64,000 nt of DNA from Clavaria fumosa (GCA_951802425.1 OX637803.1:1860001-1924000); one strand, 5' to 3'; counted from the stretch's first letter, positions 22,595 through 34,537 are shown. Numbers and translations: made by a program. Notes: generated by a model from the sequence alone, not told the origin.

Positions 22595-25500
22595 ATGCGC
22601 GACACAGTCAGCACTGCCCTAGCGAAGCTGAAGTTATCGTTGGGACCCCGCTCGACTGCCTTCGTCAGTCTCCAGAATGCTCTCAGCCTGTTCAAAGAGG
22701 TCGCAGGCAGGACGGGTGTGCCAGGACTTCAGGAAGGCATCAAGGGCTTCGTCATCCTCCTTGATGCTGTTCAGGTGTGCAATTCATCTTTATCTCATTT
22801 ACCGTATTGTCACACTGCTCACCCATCCCTCACCCAGAAAACCGCACAAAATGACGATGACTTGGTTTCACTGGCCCAACGTGTTCAGGACTTGGATGCC
22901 ATGCTGAAGAGGGTGTTGAATACCAATAATGGTGTTTTGTCAGAGGCCATGGTTGATCGTATCAACTGTCTTTCCGAGTAAGTCACCATCCCATGGTGTG
23001 TACATTGCTTATCCCGGTTGGAAGATCATGGAAGTCCACGGGTGCCCGGGCTCAACATATGGTTGCTCGCAACTATTCCAAACGTGTCCTCGCCCGTGAC
23101 CAAAATGCCCTCGAGATTGCAGGCTGCATTTCTGCTATCCATTGGTCTATTGAAAGTTTTCTGGTGAGTATGTATGCTGTACCATTTACACTCTCTAAAT
23201 GAAGCTGTCTGGATGTCAGGTTGAAAGCACATTAGCAATTGAGTTTGCCCTTGATGTAAGTTTATCAGCACCAAATCTGACAAATGCCAAAACCTGACTG
23301 TTTAAATGACTAGGAACATGTTGGGTTCACAAGAAATGTTATGACCCGAATTGAGGACAAAATTGAGAGAAATCAAGAGGGCATTGAAGTTTGTTTCGTT
23401 CTGTCGGCATTCCTTGCCCAGTTTCTGACCTAAATCATGTATCAGGAAATCAAGATGAAACTTGATGTTTATGGTAGTAGTTTTGTCTGGCTGCAGTACT
23501 TTACTGATGCTGACTTGTACAGGTGGCTTGAATCCTCCGTATGCAATTATGGCCCATTTCCGTCACAAGGGGAAGCTAGTCCCTTGTCTCCCTGGAACCC
23601 GTGTTGAGGTTCTTGAAGAAGTATTCCGGTGGATTAGTTATACTGAGTGCACCTGGGACCAGGAGTGTGTGCCTGTGCCCTCTCCGGGCCTCAGTAGACC
23701 TGTGGGAAGCCGATGCATATTTTGGATCAATGGTTTAGCTGGAAGTGGGAAGACCACAATTGCGTTTACTTGTGCGGAGCATTGTCGGGAGAAAGGCATC
23801 CTGGCTGCAAACTTCTTTTGCTCCAGGGACAATGCTGACTGCAGTAACATCAAACTGGTATTCACTACCATTGCCTATCAGATGGGGAAATTTTGCCCAG
23901 AGTTCAAAGTTCTCCTTTCAAGTATTCTTGGGTCGGACCCAGACATTGTCTACTCTGATGTCTCCTATCAACTGGAAAAGTTGATCGTGGAGCCATTGAT
24001 TGCTGTCAGAAACAAATTCCCTCCAAGTGTGGTTGTGATTGATGCATTGGATGAGTGCAAAGATGACAATGCCACATCAACCATTTTGGCATCCTTGTCT
24101 CGACACATTGACAAGCTGTTCCCATTGCAATTCCTCATCACCAGTAGACCTATTCATAAAATCACTAGGGGTTTTCAAGATCCTCATCTCAGCAATGCAA
24201 CCAGACCTTTGATTCTTCATCAGGTTGACTTGGATATTGTTGAAAGTGATATCCAGAAGTATTTGGAATGGCATCTCAATGTGATCAAGGATCAATATGA
24301 CCTCCCTTCTCCCTGGCCAGCTTCTGTAGATATTGAAACCTTGACACATATGTCTTCAGGGCTCTTCATTTTTGCTGCCACTGCAGTAAGGTTCATTGGG
24401 ATGGCTGATCCAGGTGATCCAATGGCACAGTTGGAGGTACTTTTACAGAAAAACCCTGTTGCTGGCACATCTCCACAGCAGCATCTAGATCAGTTGTACT
24501 CTCAAGTGCTCAAAAGCACATTTCCAAATATTTCTGACCAACTTGCTGCCAAGTTGCGCTTGTTTCTTGGAGCTGTTGCCCTCCTCCAGGACCCTCTCCC
24601 AATAGATCAATTGGAGGATATGCTTGACCACAAGATAAACCACTATCTTCAGCAATTGCAGTCAATCATGATCATCCCAGCAGACAGAGTTGGAGTTATC
24701 CAGTTAATCCACCCATCATTTTTTGACTTTATTGTGGACCACAAGAGATGCCAGGAAGTGCAGGCACTGCAGTTCAGAGTCAACTCTCAAATGCAACACA
24801 CCATTCTTGCCAAGAAGTGCTTGACTTTGATGACAAAATTGAAAAAGGATATATGTGGCATAGGAGATCCTACAAAATTCAACCATGAACTGCCAGGTCT
24901 CTCAGAAAAAATATCAAAAAATATCTCATGCAGTCTAGAGTATGCATGTAGACATTGGGGATTGCATCTTTGCAGTGGATTGCTTTCAAGTGACCTATGG
25001 CAGCTTTTGAAAGATTTCTGCTTGAAGTATTTGGTGAACTGGATTGAGGTCTGCAGTCTCCTTGGTTACCTGAAAGATGCAGTTCAGATGTTGGTGGCTG
25101 TGCAGAGATGCTTGAAGGTATGTCCATGATTTGAAGCTCTGGGATATGTGAAGCTGACAAGTATTTTGCAGATGAATAACTTTAGAGATCCAGTTGTCTC
25201 AGCACTGCTTTATGACAGTGAAAGAATGATTCAAGAGTTCTTTCCAGCACTTAGTGCATCTGCCTTGCAGGTGTATTTCACTGCACTGCCCTTCATGCCA
25301 GTGGGCACTGAACTTTACAAGACCCATCATGATAAAATGAATGGAACAGTATTGGTAGAAGGAGCATTGCAAAAACATTGGAGTGCATGTGTGCAGGTCA
25401 TGGAGCATTCTGGTGAGGTGACATCAGTGTCATTCTCTCCAGATGGCACAAGGATAGTCTCAGGGTCATATGACAAGACTGTGAGAATGTGGGATGCAGT

Positions 25501-27640
25501 CACTGGTGCCCATTTACAAACACTCAAGGGCCATTCTGATCCTATCACATCAGTGTCATTCTCTCCAGATGGCACAAGGATAGTCTCAGGGTCTGATGAC
25601 AAGACTGTGAGACTGTGGGATGCAGTCACTGGTGCTCATTTACAAACACTCAAGGGCCATTCTGATTGGGTCAAATCAGTGTCATTCTCTCCAGATGGCA
25701 CAAGGATAGTCTCAGGGTCTTTAGACAAGACTGTGAGACTGTGGGATGCAGTCACTGGTGCTCATTTACAAACACTCAAGGGCCATTCTGATCCTATCAC
25801 ATCAGTGTCATTCTCTCCAGATGGCACAAGGATAGTCTCAGGGTCTTTAGACAAGACTGTGAGACTGTGGGATGCAGTCACTGGTGCTCATTTACAAACA
25901 CTCAAGGGCCATTCATCTTGGGTCACATCAGTGTCATTCTCTCCAGATGGCACAAGGATAGTCTCAGGGTCTAAAGACAAGACTGTGAGACTGTGGGATG
26001 CAGTCACTGGTGCTCATTTACAAACACTCAAGGGCCATTCTGATCATATCACATCAGTGTCATTCTCTCCAGATGGCACAAGGATAGTCTCAGGGTCTGA
26101 TGACAAGACTGTGAGACTGTGGGATGCAGTCACTGGTGCCCATTTACAAACACTCAAGGGCCATTCTGATCCTATCACATCAGTGTCATTCTCTCCAGAT
26201 GGCACAAGGATAGTCTCAGGGTCTGATGACAAGACTGTGAGACTGTGGGATGCAGTCACTGGTGCTCATTTACAAACACTCAAGGGCCATTCTCATTGGG
26301 TCACATCAGTGTCATTCTCTCCAGATGGCACAAGGATAGTCTCAGGGTCTTTAGACAAGACTGTGAGACTGTGGGATGCAGTCACTGGTGCTCATTTACA
26401 AACACTCAAGGGCCATTCTCATTGGGTCACATCAGTGTCATTCTCTCCAGATGGCACAAGGATAGTCTCAGGGTCTTTAGACAAGACTGTGAGACTGTGG
26501 GATGCAGTCACTGGTGCTCATTTACAAACACTCAAGGGCCATTCTGATTGGGTCAAATCAGTGTCATTCTCTCCAGATGGCACAAGGATAGTCTCAGGGT
26601 CTTTAGACAAGACTGTGAGACTGTGGGATGCAGTCACTGGTGCTCATTTACAAACACTCAAGGGCCATTCTGATCCTATCACATCAGTGTCATTCTCTCC
26701 AGATGGCACAAGGATAGTCTCAGGGTCTTTAGACAAGACTGTGAGACTGTGGGATGCAGTCACTGGTGCTCATTTACAAACACTCAAGGGCCATTCATCT
26801 TGGGTCACATCAGTGTCATTCTCTCCAGATGGCACAAGGATAGTCTCAGGGTCTAAAGACAAGACTGTGAGACTGTGGGATGCAGTCACTGGTGCTCATT
26901 TACAAACACTCAAGGGCCATTCTGATCATATCACATCAGTGTCATTCTCTCCAGATGGCACAAGGATAGTCTCAGGGTCTGATGACAAGACTGTGAGACT
27001 GTGGGATGCAGTCACTGGTGCTCATTTACAAACACTCAAGGGCCATTCTGATGTTATCACATCAGTGTCATTCTCTCCAGATGGCACAAGGATAGTCTCA
27101 GGGTCTGATGACATGACTGTGAGACTGTGGGATGCAGTCACTGGTGCTCATTTACAAACACTCAAGGGCCATTCTGATTGGGTCAAATCAGTGTCATTCT
27201 CTCCAGATGGCACAAGGATAGTCTCAGGGTCTGATGACAAGACTGTGAGACTGTGGGATGCAGTCACTGGTGCTCATTTACAAACACTCAAGGGCCATTC
27301 TGATCCTATCACATCAGTGTCATTCTCTCCAGATGGCACAAGGATAGTCTCAGGGTCTTCTGACAAGACTGTGAGACTGTGGGATGCAGTTACCAGCCAA
27401 TTTCTGAGTGTCCATGTTGATGAAAATAATGGACATTCATTGCCACATGTGACAGACAAGGGATGGTTATGCAATCCTTTCAGAAATTGTAGACTCTGCT
27501 GGATTCCTGTTACTTATCGCAAAATCTTAAGCTCTACTGGTGATGCTATAGCAATTGTGACCTATGATCATCAGCTTGTTGTGATCAAATTGTCTCCCCT
27601 GTATTCTTATCTACAAACTTGTGCAGCATTGTCTCAATAA
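22595..27640 (+). CDS. NACHT-WD40 (NWD) NLR protein, 16 WD40 repeats
   Basis: STAND/NLR receptor. Eight exons keep phase: 22595-22774, 22838-22977, 23025-23163, 23220-23255, 23314-23388, 23446-23473, 23523-25117, 25172-27640 (1553 aa). Residues 1-199 are a helical N-terminal region without a HET, HeLo or patatin motif. In the NACHT domain, Walker A GLAGSGKTT is at 270-278, Walker B VVVIDALDEC at about 370, then LQFLITSRP. A helical linker (to about 806) leads to 16 WD40 repeats of 42 aa (about 807-1480) and an 80-aa tail. Two WD40 propellers of seven to eight blades are possible. Such proteins oligomerise on ligand binding and trigger immunity or incompatibility; here that role is inferred. 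No stop or frameshift. AATAAA overlaps the stop. The start at 22595 is the first Met of the conserved region; an in-frame Met at 22358 exists. It converges on the gene ending at 28207. Confidence 0.93.
25400..27400 (+). repeat. 126-bp WD40-coding tandem array, 16 units
   Basis: Each unit encodes 42 residues with the frame GHSxxxxSVSFSPDGTRIV, GSxDKTVRLWDAVTGAH and LQTL. Units are almost identical in DNA; differences cluster at the four codons after GHS and the codon after GS. Units 3-6 (types DWVK/L, DPIT/L, SWVT/K, DHIT/D) recur in the same order as units 10-13, showing block duplication by unequal exchange. Confidence 0.95.
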
Positions 27641-28206
27641 ATTTGATTGCCCATGTTTTCCCATGGTTGCAATCTTGTGGTTCACTTACCCTCATTCCTT
27701 ATGCCACAACTGCATATTTAGTTGATTCAGCCTTTTGCAAAATGGTTGGTAGAGCTTGAATTCTGATGATACTTCAATAAAAGGTAAAACTATTATTCCT
27801 CTCTTGATTCTCAGTGGATGTGTTTGGTTGTGGATGAAAAACTCATTTGAGAGACTCAGAATATTCTGGGCAGTCATTGACAAAGTGCTTGAAAACTTTG
27901 ATACACCCATATCTCATATCTCATTCAATGTTCAACAGATTTGCATGGTATTATGCCCACTCCACATACTTTAATAGAGGGAATGATATGCCAAAAAGGG
28001 CAGAGAGATTTGAGTGAGAATTTAAGATGCTTGTCAGCAATTCCAGTGAGTCATTGTTATGGATCTGGTACTGGACATAAATAGAAATGGATCACTGGGA
28101 GTCAGAATGATTCAGACCATTCCTCAATTATATCTAGAGTTCAGCCTACAGTGTGTCCCTGCTCTACCAAAAAGGAGACATGTGAGATTGATCCTGCTGC
28201 CCGCAA
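27641..28206. other. Shared 3' region between two converging genes
   Basis: No gene. AATAAA-type signals lie near 27638 and 27775. The stretch is about 95% identical to the corresponding sequence downstream of the second NWD gene (39420-39661, continuing at 61869-62187), which shows that the two convergent genes were duplicated together. Confidence 0.75.
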
Positions 28207-31200
28207 TCAAATAACACTCTGTGTTCCATCTTCGTCCCATTTGTGCACAGAGCCATCCCTTGAGCCGGACAAGAAAGATGTGCCGTCTGGCGCACTCACA
28301 GCAGGAAGGATGCTGTGACCAGAATGGCCCTCGTAGCGTGTCACTAGCACGCCAGTCAGCGCGTTGTACACCTCCACGGTCCCGTCTTGGTGCCAAGAGA
28401 CAGTGTGTATGTCGCGCAGCCAAGACACAGAAGTCACGCCTGACAAGGCGGAGATAGCCCGCAAGCCTGCGTTCCATTCTTCCTCAATGCCACTCAGCAC
28501 CGTCACCCCGTTGGGAAAGCGGTACGTCCCGCAGCCCAGCGACTTCCTTGGAGTGGAAGGCAGTACTGAGACATGGAGCTGCAGCGGGGAATCACGAATG
28601 AACTCGAAGGCATTCGGGATAAATTGCTCTGCATCGATGAACATGCGAACAAGCCAGTTATCACTGTGGGCCTAGACCTTCTGCAAAGCAAGCCCCGTAT
28701 AAGTATTCACGAACGAGAGTCGTAGGAGAATACTCACTTCAAGCCACTCCGTCGCTTTGTGCAGCAGAGGGATTGCACAATCCAAGTGACCAAGAAGGCT
28801 CAGCCTCTCTACCCAGAAGATCAGGCCTTCTCGTGCAAAGCGTCGCAGTTCGACCATGAGTAGGTCATCGGGTCTCGTTTCCAAGGTTCGTCATAAATGT
28901 CACGCCCAAAAAGTGCATGCATACTCCAACGCGCCGCCTTTCTTACGACTGCGCACCTCGTCGGGCTGCGCCCATCAGCATCGGGCGGAAGGTCACAAAT
29001 ATTCTGCTTCAGCTCCTGGTTCATCAGAAGTAGACATCTGTGTGAGAGCTGGGCATATTGCTGTACGCGATCGACAAAAAAGGCCTTCGTCACTCTCTTC
29101 GGCGAGATCGGATGATCATGGAATGTTTCGTGACGCGTCTCCACGGGACCGCGCTCTGGGACTTTCAGCACTGGTAAGAGTGAATTTAACACCTTGCCGA
29201 CTGTGCTCAGGTTCCGAATGACTGCATCAGGTTCTACAGAAAGTAGATCAAAGTGGGCCTGCGGCGTGAGAGGGTTATACACGAGGACGATGGAAGCAAT
29301 GACTTCAGCAGCAACGGGCCGCTCCTTCGGGAAAGAACCTTCAAGTAAGTAGTTGTACAGCTTCTTCAGGCTTCCCGGTCCCGACTCATATTCACTACCT
29401 TCCGTCGATTCACCGCCGCCAAGCCATGTCTTCCGCTCGATGCTGGGCGTCCTCGAGCTGTCACTGTCATCACTCGCGTCGACTGATCTCCTTCAACCGC
29501 TGCTCGGGCTTTGATACGTGTAAAGAGAAGATGCGAGAGCACGCAATAGCAGCGAAGATGAACAATCCGGAGCTCTTCAGTGCCAGGGCCTTCACATCGT
29601 GTGGATCCGGGAACTTCGGGTCGGTAAAAGTGCTTTCCTGGGCGAGTGTTCGCAACCTGTGACCGATAAACGTCTCGAGATCCTTTCGCACCTCTTCCGG
29701 TGGCTCTGTGATCAGATCGAGCACATCCGGAGACAGATTCTCAAATGCAGAGGATAGTTCATTCCTGGTCCGGCTTGTGATCAGGAATTTGATCTGAGGC
29801 GGCAAGTCTTTGAGACCAGCCGCCAGCACCCGGATGAGAGGAGACATCCTCGGCCCTCGAAATTCATCAAGCGCATCGATCACCATAAGAATCAGCTGGT
29901 CGATGGCCGCAGACCGGATCGGCTGCACGATCAGCCGCCCGAACTGCTGCTGCAACTGTTCCCCCTGGACGACGTCGGTCGTCTTCAGACACAGCAAGAC
30001 CTCGGCAAACTTCGGCAGGCGCCCGGCAAGCTGGTACGCGAGGGCGGGGAAGGGATGGTCGAGGCTGCGGACACCTTTGACCTTGCCCCGTCTGCAGAAA
30101 TACCGCGCGCAAAGGCGGCCGGTCTTATCTGCGGACGGCGCGACGGTCTGGGCAATCATCGACTTCCCGCAGCCGGCCGGTCCGTGCATCCAGTTTACCT
30201 GGCGCTTGTCGTCCTTCAGCCATGCTTGGAGCTTCGATGCGTAACCGGAGGGCTTGCGACTGTGGCGCTTGCCGCCCTGCCCGTACGCATGATTACCATT
30301 AATACTGATATTGTCGTTGCCGTTGGGGTGCGCAAGCGATGTCGCCGGCTGCTGTGGGTGCTCGGGGTCTACGTCTGGCACGCGCTTATACACGCGGGCC
30401 TCGTAGCCCAGTTCCTCGGCGCTCTCGATGGGCTGATACAGCGGCGACGACGTCACGAGGACGCGTCGGCTGATGCGCCGCCCGCGCTCGAGGATGAGCG
30501 CAACGGCAGCGTGGGACATGTGCCTCTGCTTGTTGTGGTGAGTGTGTAGCGGATGCTTTCGCAGGTAATTAAGGAAACCGATAAGAATATTAGAGCTGGA
30601 GTGGCCGTGGTTGGTCAGCCACAGACAAGTGCAGGAGCAATAGAGAGGAAAAAACGTACTGATCGATGAAGACGTGGATCAAGGGGTCCGGCGGTTGCGG
30701 CGCCGGGGGGCTAGCGTCGACTTTGACAGGGCTTACGGGAGAGTTGTCGGCTAGGACGGCAGCGAGAGACGCCGCGTCCTCCGGGAACAGCAAGCGCAAC
30801 TTGTGCGCGAGAGTGCGAAGCTGGAGAGTCTGGGGCTCGGCGGGGATCGTGAGTGGTATACGGAGCGATGGCGTGGACCGGCTGCGACGCAGGCCGGAGT
30901 CGTCCTCGATTGCGGAGGCCGCGGCGCGTTGGCTCTGCTTGTATGCGTGATTGCGCGGGGGTGTCCCCGGGGTCGACTTGTAGGGCATGGCTGAGGGGTT
31001 ATCGGACGACGAAGAGTCGACATCACGGCCCGCGCTGGCTTCTGCGGGTGCGTCCGCCAGCTGGCCACGCACGGTCGAGCGGGGGTGTTGTGGATCGTCG
31101 ACGACGCAGGATGCGCGGCGTCTTGCTCTTCTTCCGGCGACGCGTGCGGCGCGGCTGGACGACGTACCGCCAGGCACTCCCCACGCCCACGGTCCCGCTC

Positions 31201-31941
31201 TGAGCAGGTACGATGGCCGCCGCCGCTGCCGCAGCAGCAGCAGCAGCAGCGGTGGCGTGGGAGGAGGTGGACCGGCCGGTGCGCTGAATGGCGGACTGGG
31301 CGCGCTGCGTTGCGAGGGCGCGCTCGGCGGCGATGAAGTTTAGTGCCTCGTCAAGATAGCCTAGCGACGGCGCCGAGTCGAGTGAGTCGAGCGAGCCAAA
31401 CGTCGGGTGTGCAGCGGCGGCATGAGCGTCGGCGTCGGCATCGGCGTCAGGGGGTCCAGACGGCCGGTCGCCAGGGTCGCCCCCCGTGTCCGAGCCCGAG
31501 ACGGACGACTCCTCGTTGGACACGGTCGCGGGTGGGGACGGGGAGTCAGGTGCGGGGTGCGAGTCGGCGGTGTCGTACGACGAGGTGGAGAGGTTCGCCT
31601 GGCGGGACCAGAGCGAGTCGCAGGAAGGGGCGTGGCTGAATTTGGTGGACGATGGAGAGAGCGGCTCGGACGTGGTGTTCACGAGGGGGACGCCGATGGC
31701 CCACGGAGGCTGGAGGTAGTTGAGGGCGCGGAAGACTGATGTCCATGAGCCGAGATCAGGCTGTTCTGCGTGAAGAAAAGGATAAGCGATGGCGTGCAAC
31801 AGAAGAACCGAGCTCACCGTCGGAGGTAGGGTCGCTGATAACAGAATAAGAAGAGAAAGGACTGAGGGGAGTTGAGGTAGTGGCGGTTGGACTTGCTGGA
31901 GTGGGCTGAACCGCTGAACTTGGAGAATGAAGCATAATCAT
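28207..31941 (-). pseudogene. NYN-domain/NACHT fusion with degenerate WD40 tail
   Basis: From 31941: MIMLHSPSSAVQPT.. spliced (GTGAGC..CACGCAG) to a Ser/Pro/Ala-rich region with a poly-Ala run, then LRTLAHKLRLLFPED and PDPLIHVFIDQ, the first strand of a NYN (limkain-type PIN-like) nuclease. After an intron with GTACGT donor comes the rest (SHAAVALILERGRRISRRVL, SPLYQPIESAEELGYEARVY), then a linker ending SGYAS, continuing without intron into KLQAWLKDDKRQ and a NACHT domain: Walker A GPAGCGKSMIA, Walker B LILMVIDALDEF, FLITSRTRNEL. This NYN-NACHT frame is uninterrupted from 30519 to 29470. Breaks: a shift near 31110, stops near 29470, a shift near 28880. The tail has ATEWLE, then weak WD-like units (GSRDGSVHKWDE). 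NYN domains usually cut RNA; here only part of it is present. Confidence 0.75.
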
Positions 31942-32052
31942 ACAGGTTTGAGATGGATGAAAGGGAAAGATTGACGAGCGAGGAGGGAACGTGTTCGAGG
32001 CGTGGACAGCAAGCAAGCGAGAACGGTGGTTGGCAGCAAAGAAAAAAGACAT

Positions 32053-32330
32053 GACCAAATTTCCAAAAGTTGTCACACGTTTGAGTCACATTTCAGAAGA
32101 AGGGGGTCATATGTACAGCCACCGATCACAGCCAAATGCCATGCTAACTGCTTCAGTATTTCTTCTACGTGGGTGCAATCCAAAAGCGACGAACGGCAAA
32201 CGAAATGACGAGCGGATCACTTCCGTCGCTCCACCAGCGCATGGGTCAAGAGCGTCTATTGGCGCTTATCAGTGGCAAAAACCCTGAGGCTGGGGGCAGC
32301 TCCAACAGCAATCGCATTCAGCCTCTAGCG
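32053..32330 (-). repeat. 277-bp inverted repeat, right copy
   Basis: Inverse of 21744-22020. The inner edge (GACCAAATTTCC) lies 110 bp upstream of the start of the NYN/NACHT gene; the outer edge ends CTCTAGCG. No target duplication could be found outside the pair. Confidence 0.9.
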
Positions 32331-32343
32331 GGCTGCCAAAGGG

Positions 32344-32637
32344 TCAATTAGGGTCACATCGTGATGCGCTCCCGAAACGGGGAAAGCGGGGGGGTGCACT
32401 AGGAGCAGATTGTAGGTTGTTCTTAGGAACAGAATCAAATATCATGCATGTGAAGGAAATAGGCATAATCAAGATCCGCTCCAAGTCAGTGACCGCGTCC
32501 ACCAGTCCATCAAGAGTGCTCGTAGGTAGTGCTTCAACAACAAATGCCTCGACTGGGTTCCCCTTTTCCTCAGCGCTCAATAGGCAGTGCAGCGGGAGTC
32601 CGGGAGCGGCATATCTCGGCTCGGTGGTGCTTGGCAT
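32344..32637 (-). CDS. Unknown ORF, possibly a ubiquitin-like header fragment
   Basis: Minus-strand frame of 97 codons. The part LPLHCLLSAEEKGNPVEAFV..LDGLVDAVTDLERI resembles the short ubiquitin-like N-terminal header of Crinkler-type proteins (hydrophobic strand, then a helix with DLxxAI spacing). After DLERI the sequence loses similarity, and a donor is not obvious. Without a database search this is only a suggestion; it may be a gene remnant. Confidence 0.22.
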   Translation of the reverse strand: MPSTTEPRYAAPGLPLHCLLSAEEKGNPVEAFVVEALPTSTLDGLVDAVTDLERILIMPISFTCMIFDSVPKNNLQSAPSAPPRFPRFGSASRCDPN

Positions 32638-32639
32638 GG

Positions 32640-33870
32640 ACCAAGTCGTGCGGGTGCCCAGTGCGGGTAAGCCGAAGTATTTGCGGGGCGTGCAGAGGCG
32701 TTGGGAGCATGCCTAGGCTCAGCGCGGCGTGTGAAGGCGTAGTGGCTGAAGCCGTGAGGCGCGTGAGGGATTGGACTACTGGAAATACATTTAAACACAA
32801 CCAATACCAAAGTGGCCTGAAGACTCTAGGGATGATGCAGGCGAAGAAACTACACGACACTGCTTGGGGCCATCGGTTCTTCCTCAATTCTGCTGGAGGA
32901 CTCGTTGAACTCTTCCAGCTTTCGAGGTGCTAAAACGATTTCCACACTACTGTGCCGCAACTGTCTCGGAGACTTTGGCGCAAACACGAGCCCTGAGGCG
33001 CGGTTTGTATACGGATTGTTAACTTCCTTATCGGACAATTGCCAAAGCCGAATAATGATAGAGGAAAACTGGACGTTGACAGTCAATTATGCACAAAGGT
33101 CAAGCATCGAGAGACGTAACACACTACTATGCCCTGTGAATGAAAGTTGGATAGCGTCTCAAAACCGCTCTTAAGAATACTTGTGAGAAATGCTTACAAT
33201 GATGGAGGACATCTGGACAAGAGGGCGTCATTCCACTTGACGACAGGGTGGAAAATCCGTAAACTCACAGGGTTTACGAGGAGATATGTAGCGGGCGATA
33301 GATATGAGTCCACGATAATTAGCACAATCATAAATATCGCATATATCGCAGCTGAAGAGAGAGACAGTGAGGATCTTCGAAAAGGCAACGGGAAATAGAA
33401 GGTGGACCCGAATCAATCACAACCGACATCACGGTTCCTGACAATCCTTTATTACCAGCCGCATGTGCTGAAGCCCTTGAGACAAGCCAGATGCGATACG
33501 AAATCAAAGCTGCAAGAAAGGCAGGGCTACAACACGAACGTAGGAATATCTGAAGCGATTTGCTTACCAGTACAGATCAAGTTCAATGCTAGAGTCGAAC
33601 TAAAAAGAAGCATATCAACTGAGTATTTTGGGCGACCAACGAATTAAACTGACATGAAGAACGACTTTGAACGACGAATTGCGTCGTAAAATCTCTTGGG
33701 ATTAACTGGAAGTCTGAGCTGAGCTCCCGTCCATAGTGACCATGCGGACAGCCCTGTTGATGCAAAGTCAGGGCATGGAGATACTCGGAATACCACGTAA
33801 ATTACCTATGTTGAGACAGAAGAGCAGCAGGGGCAATACTACGATGCGCCAATCGTGTCCATACACGACC
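32640..33870. other. No recognisable gene
   Basis: Short frames on both strands (for example plus 32905-33174 and 33402-33647), none with a recognisable domain, splice pattern or repeat. Possibly an old spacer between the two duplicated NLR modules. Confidence 0.5.
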
Positions 33871-33879
33871 CATGTACGG

Positions 33880-34025
33880 TACTCCTTGATCCACGCCTTC
33901 ATCGATCAGTACGTTTTTCCTATCCGTTGCTCCTGCACCTGTCTGTGGCTGACGAACCACGGCCACCCAAGTTCTAATATTCTTATCAGTTTCCTTAATT
34001 ACCTGCATAATCATACAGGTTTGAG
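33880..34025 (+). pseudogene. Fragment of the NYN gene, inverted
   Basis: Reads SLIHAFIDQ followed by a GTACGT donor and about 110 bp of the next intron, the same sequence as on the minus strand at 30545-30690 and 63745-63870. It ends at CATAATCATACAGGTTTGAG, a sequence found at the start codon region of the NYN gene (31936-31952). So two distant parts of the NYN gene have been joined in a short inverted copy. Confidence 0.8.
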
Positions 34026-34156
34026 AGGAATGGCTCGTGGGCTGCCAAAGGAGGAAAGGAAATGAGTGCTGTGTCCCCGTGGGCACGAGAGGCCGCTCCA
34101 TCCTTGTCCGCATGTTGCAAGCTGGGACTTTGCAGCGACCATTCAGACCAGGGGCA

Positions 34157-34537
34157 CTGCTAGTGACCTTGAAGTTACCCAGCAGGCTTGGGAATGGCTT
34201 GTTCATGTTACGTGTCGTGTGTGGATTCCGACAAGCATCCCGCCCCCCATAGTGAAGCGTCGTCGGAGTCGGACACGATGTACTCATTTACAGTGTCTAC
34301 AGTGGGGTTGATAAAGGTCCCGGTGGGGCAATGAGAGGCGGGAGATGTGTATTTCTGGTGAGAAAGCGATATCTACGACAATGAAGAGACGACAACGAAA
34401 AGAAAACGAGGGACAACGAAGAAGGAACGAGAGTGAGACGCGCTTTGGATGCCGTGATTGTGAAGTCTGGAAGTGTGGCGAACGACGGACAACACGACGA
34501 GACAAAGCCTGCTGGGTAACTTCATAATGACTAGCAG
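34157..34537. repeat. Small inverted-repeat element
   Basis: Perfect 19-bp inverted arms GAAGTTACCCAGCAGGCTT (34171-34189 and 34505-34523), extended outward by a weaker match ending in CTGCTAGT. About 315 bp lies between. No clear target duplication, so I cannot tell whether it is a MITE or the scar of a rearrangement at the border of the second NLR module. Confidence 0.45.

Noticed and set aside
22595..23470. A named N-terminal effector domain (HET, HeLo, patatin, Goodbye) in the NWD proteins
   Set aside because: The first 199 residues look helical but show no motif that I can assign with confidence.
25400..27400. CRISPR-like regular repeats
   Set aside because: The units are contiguous coding repeats (42-aa WD40), with no spacers, in a eukaryotic gene.
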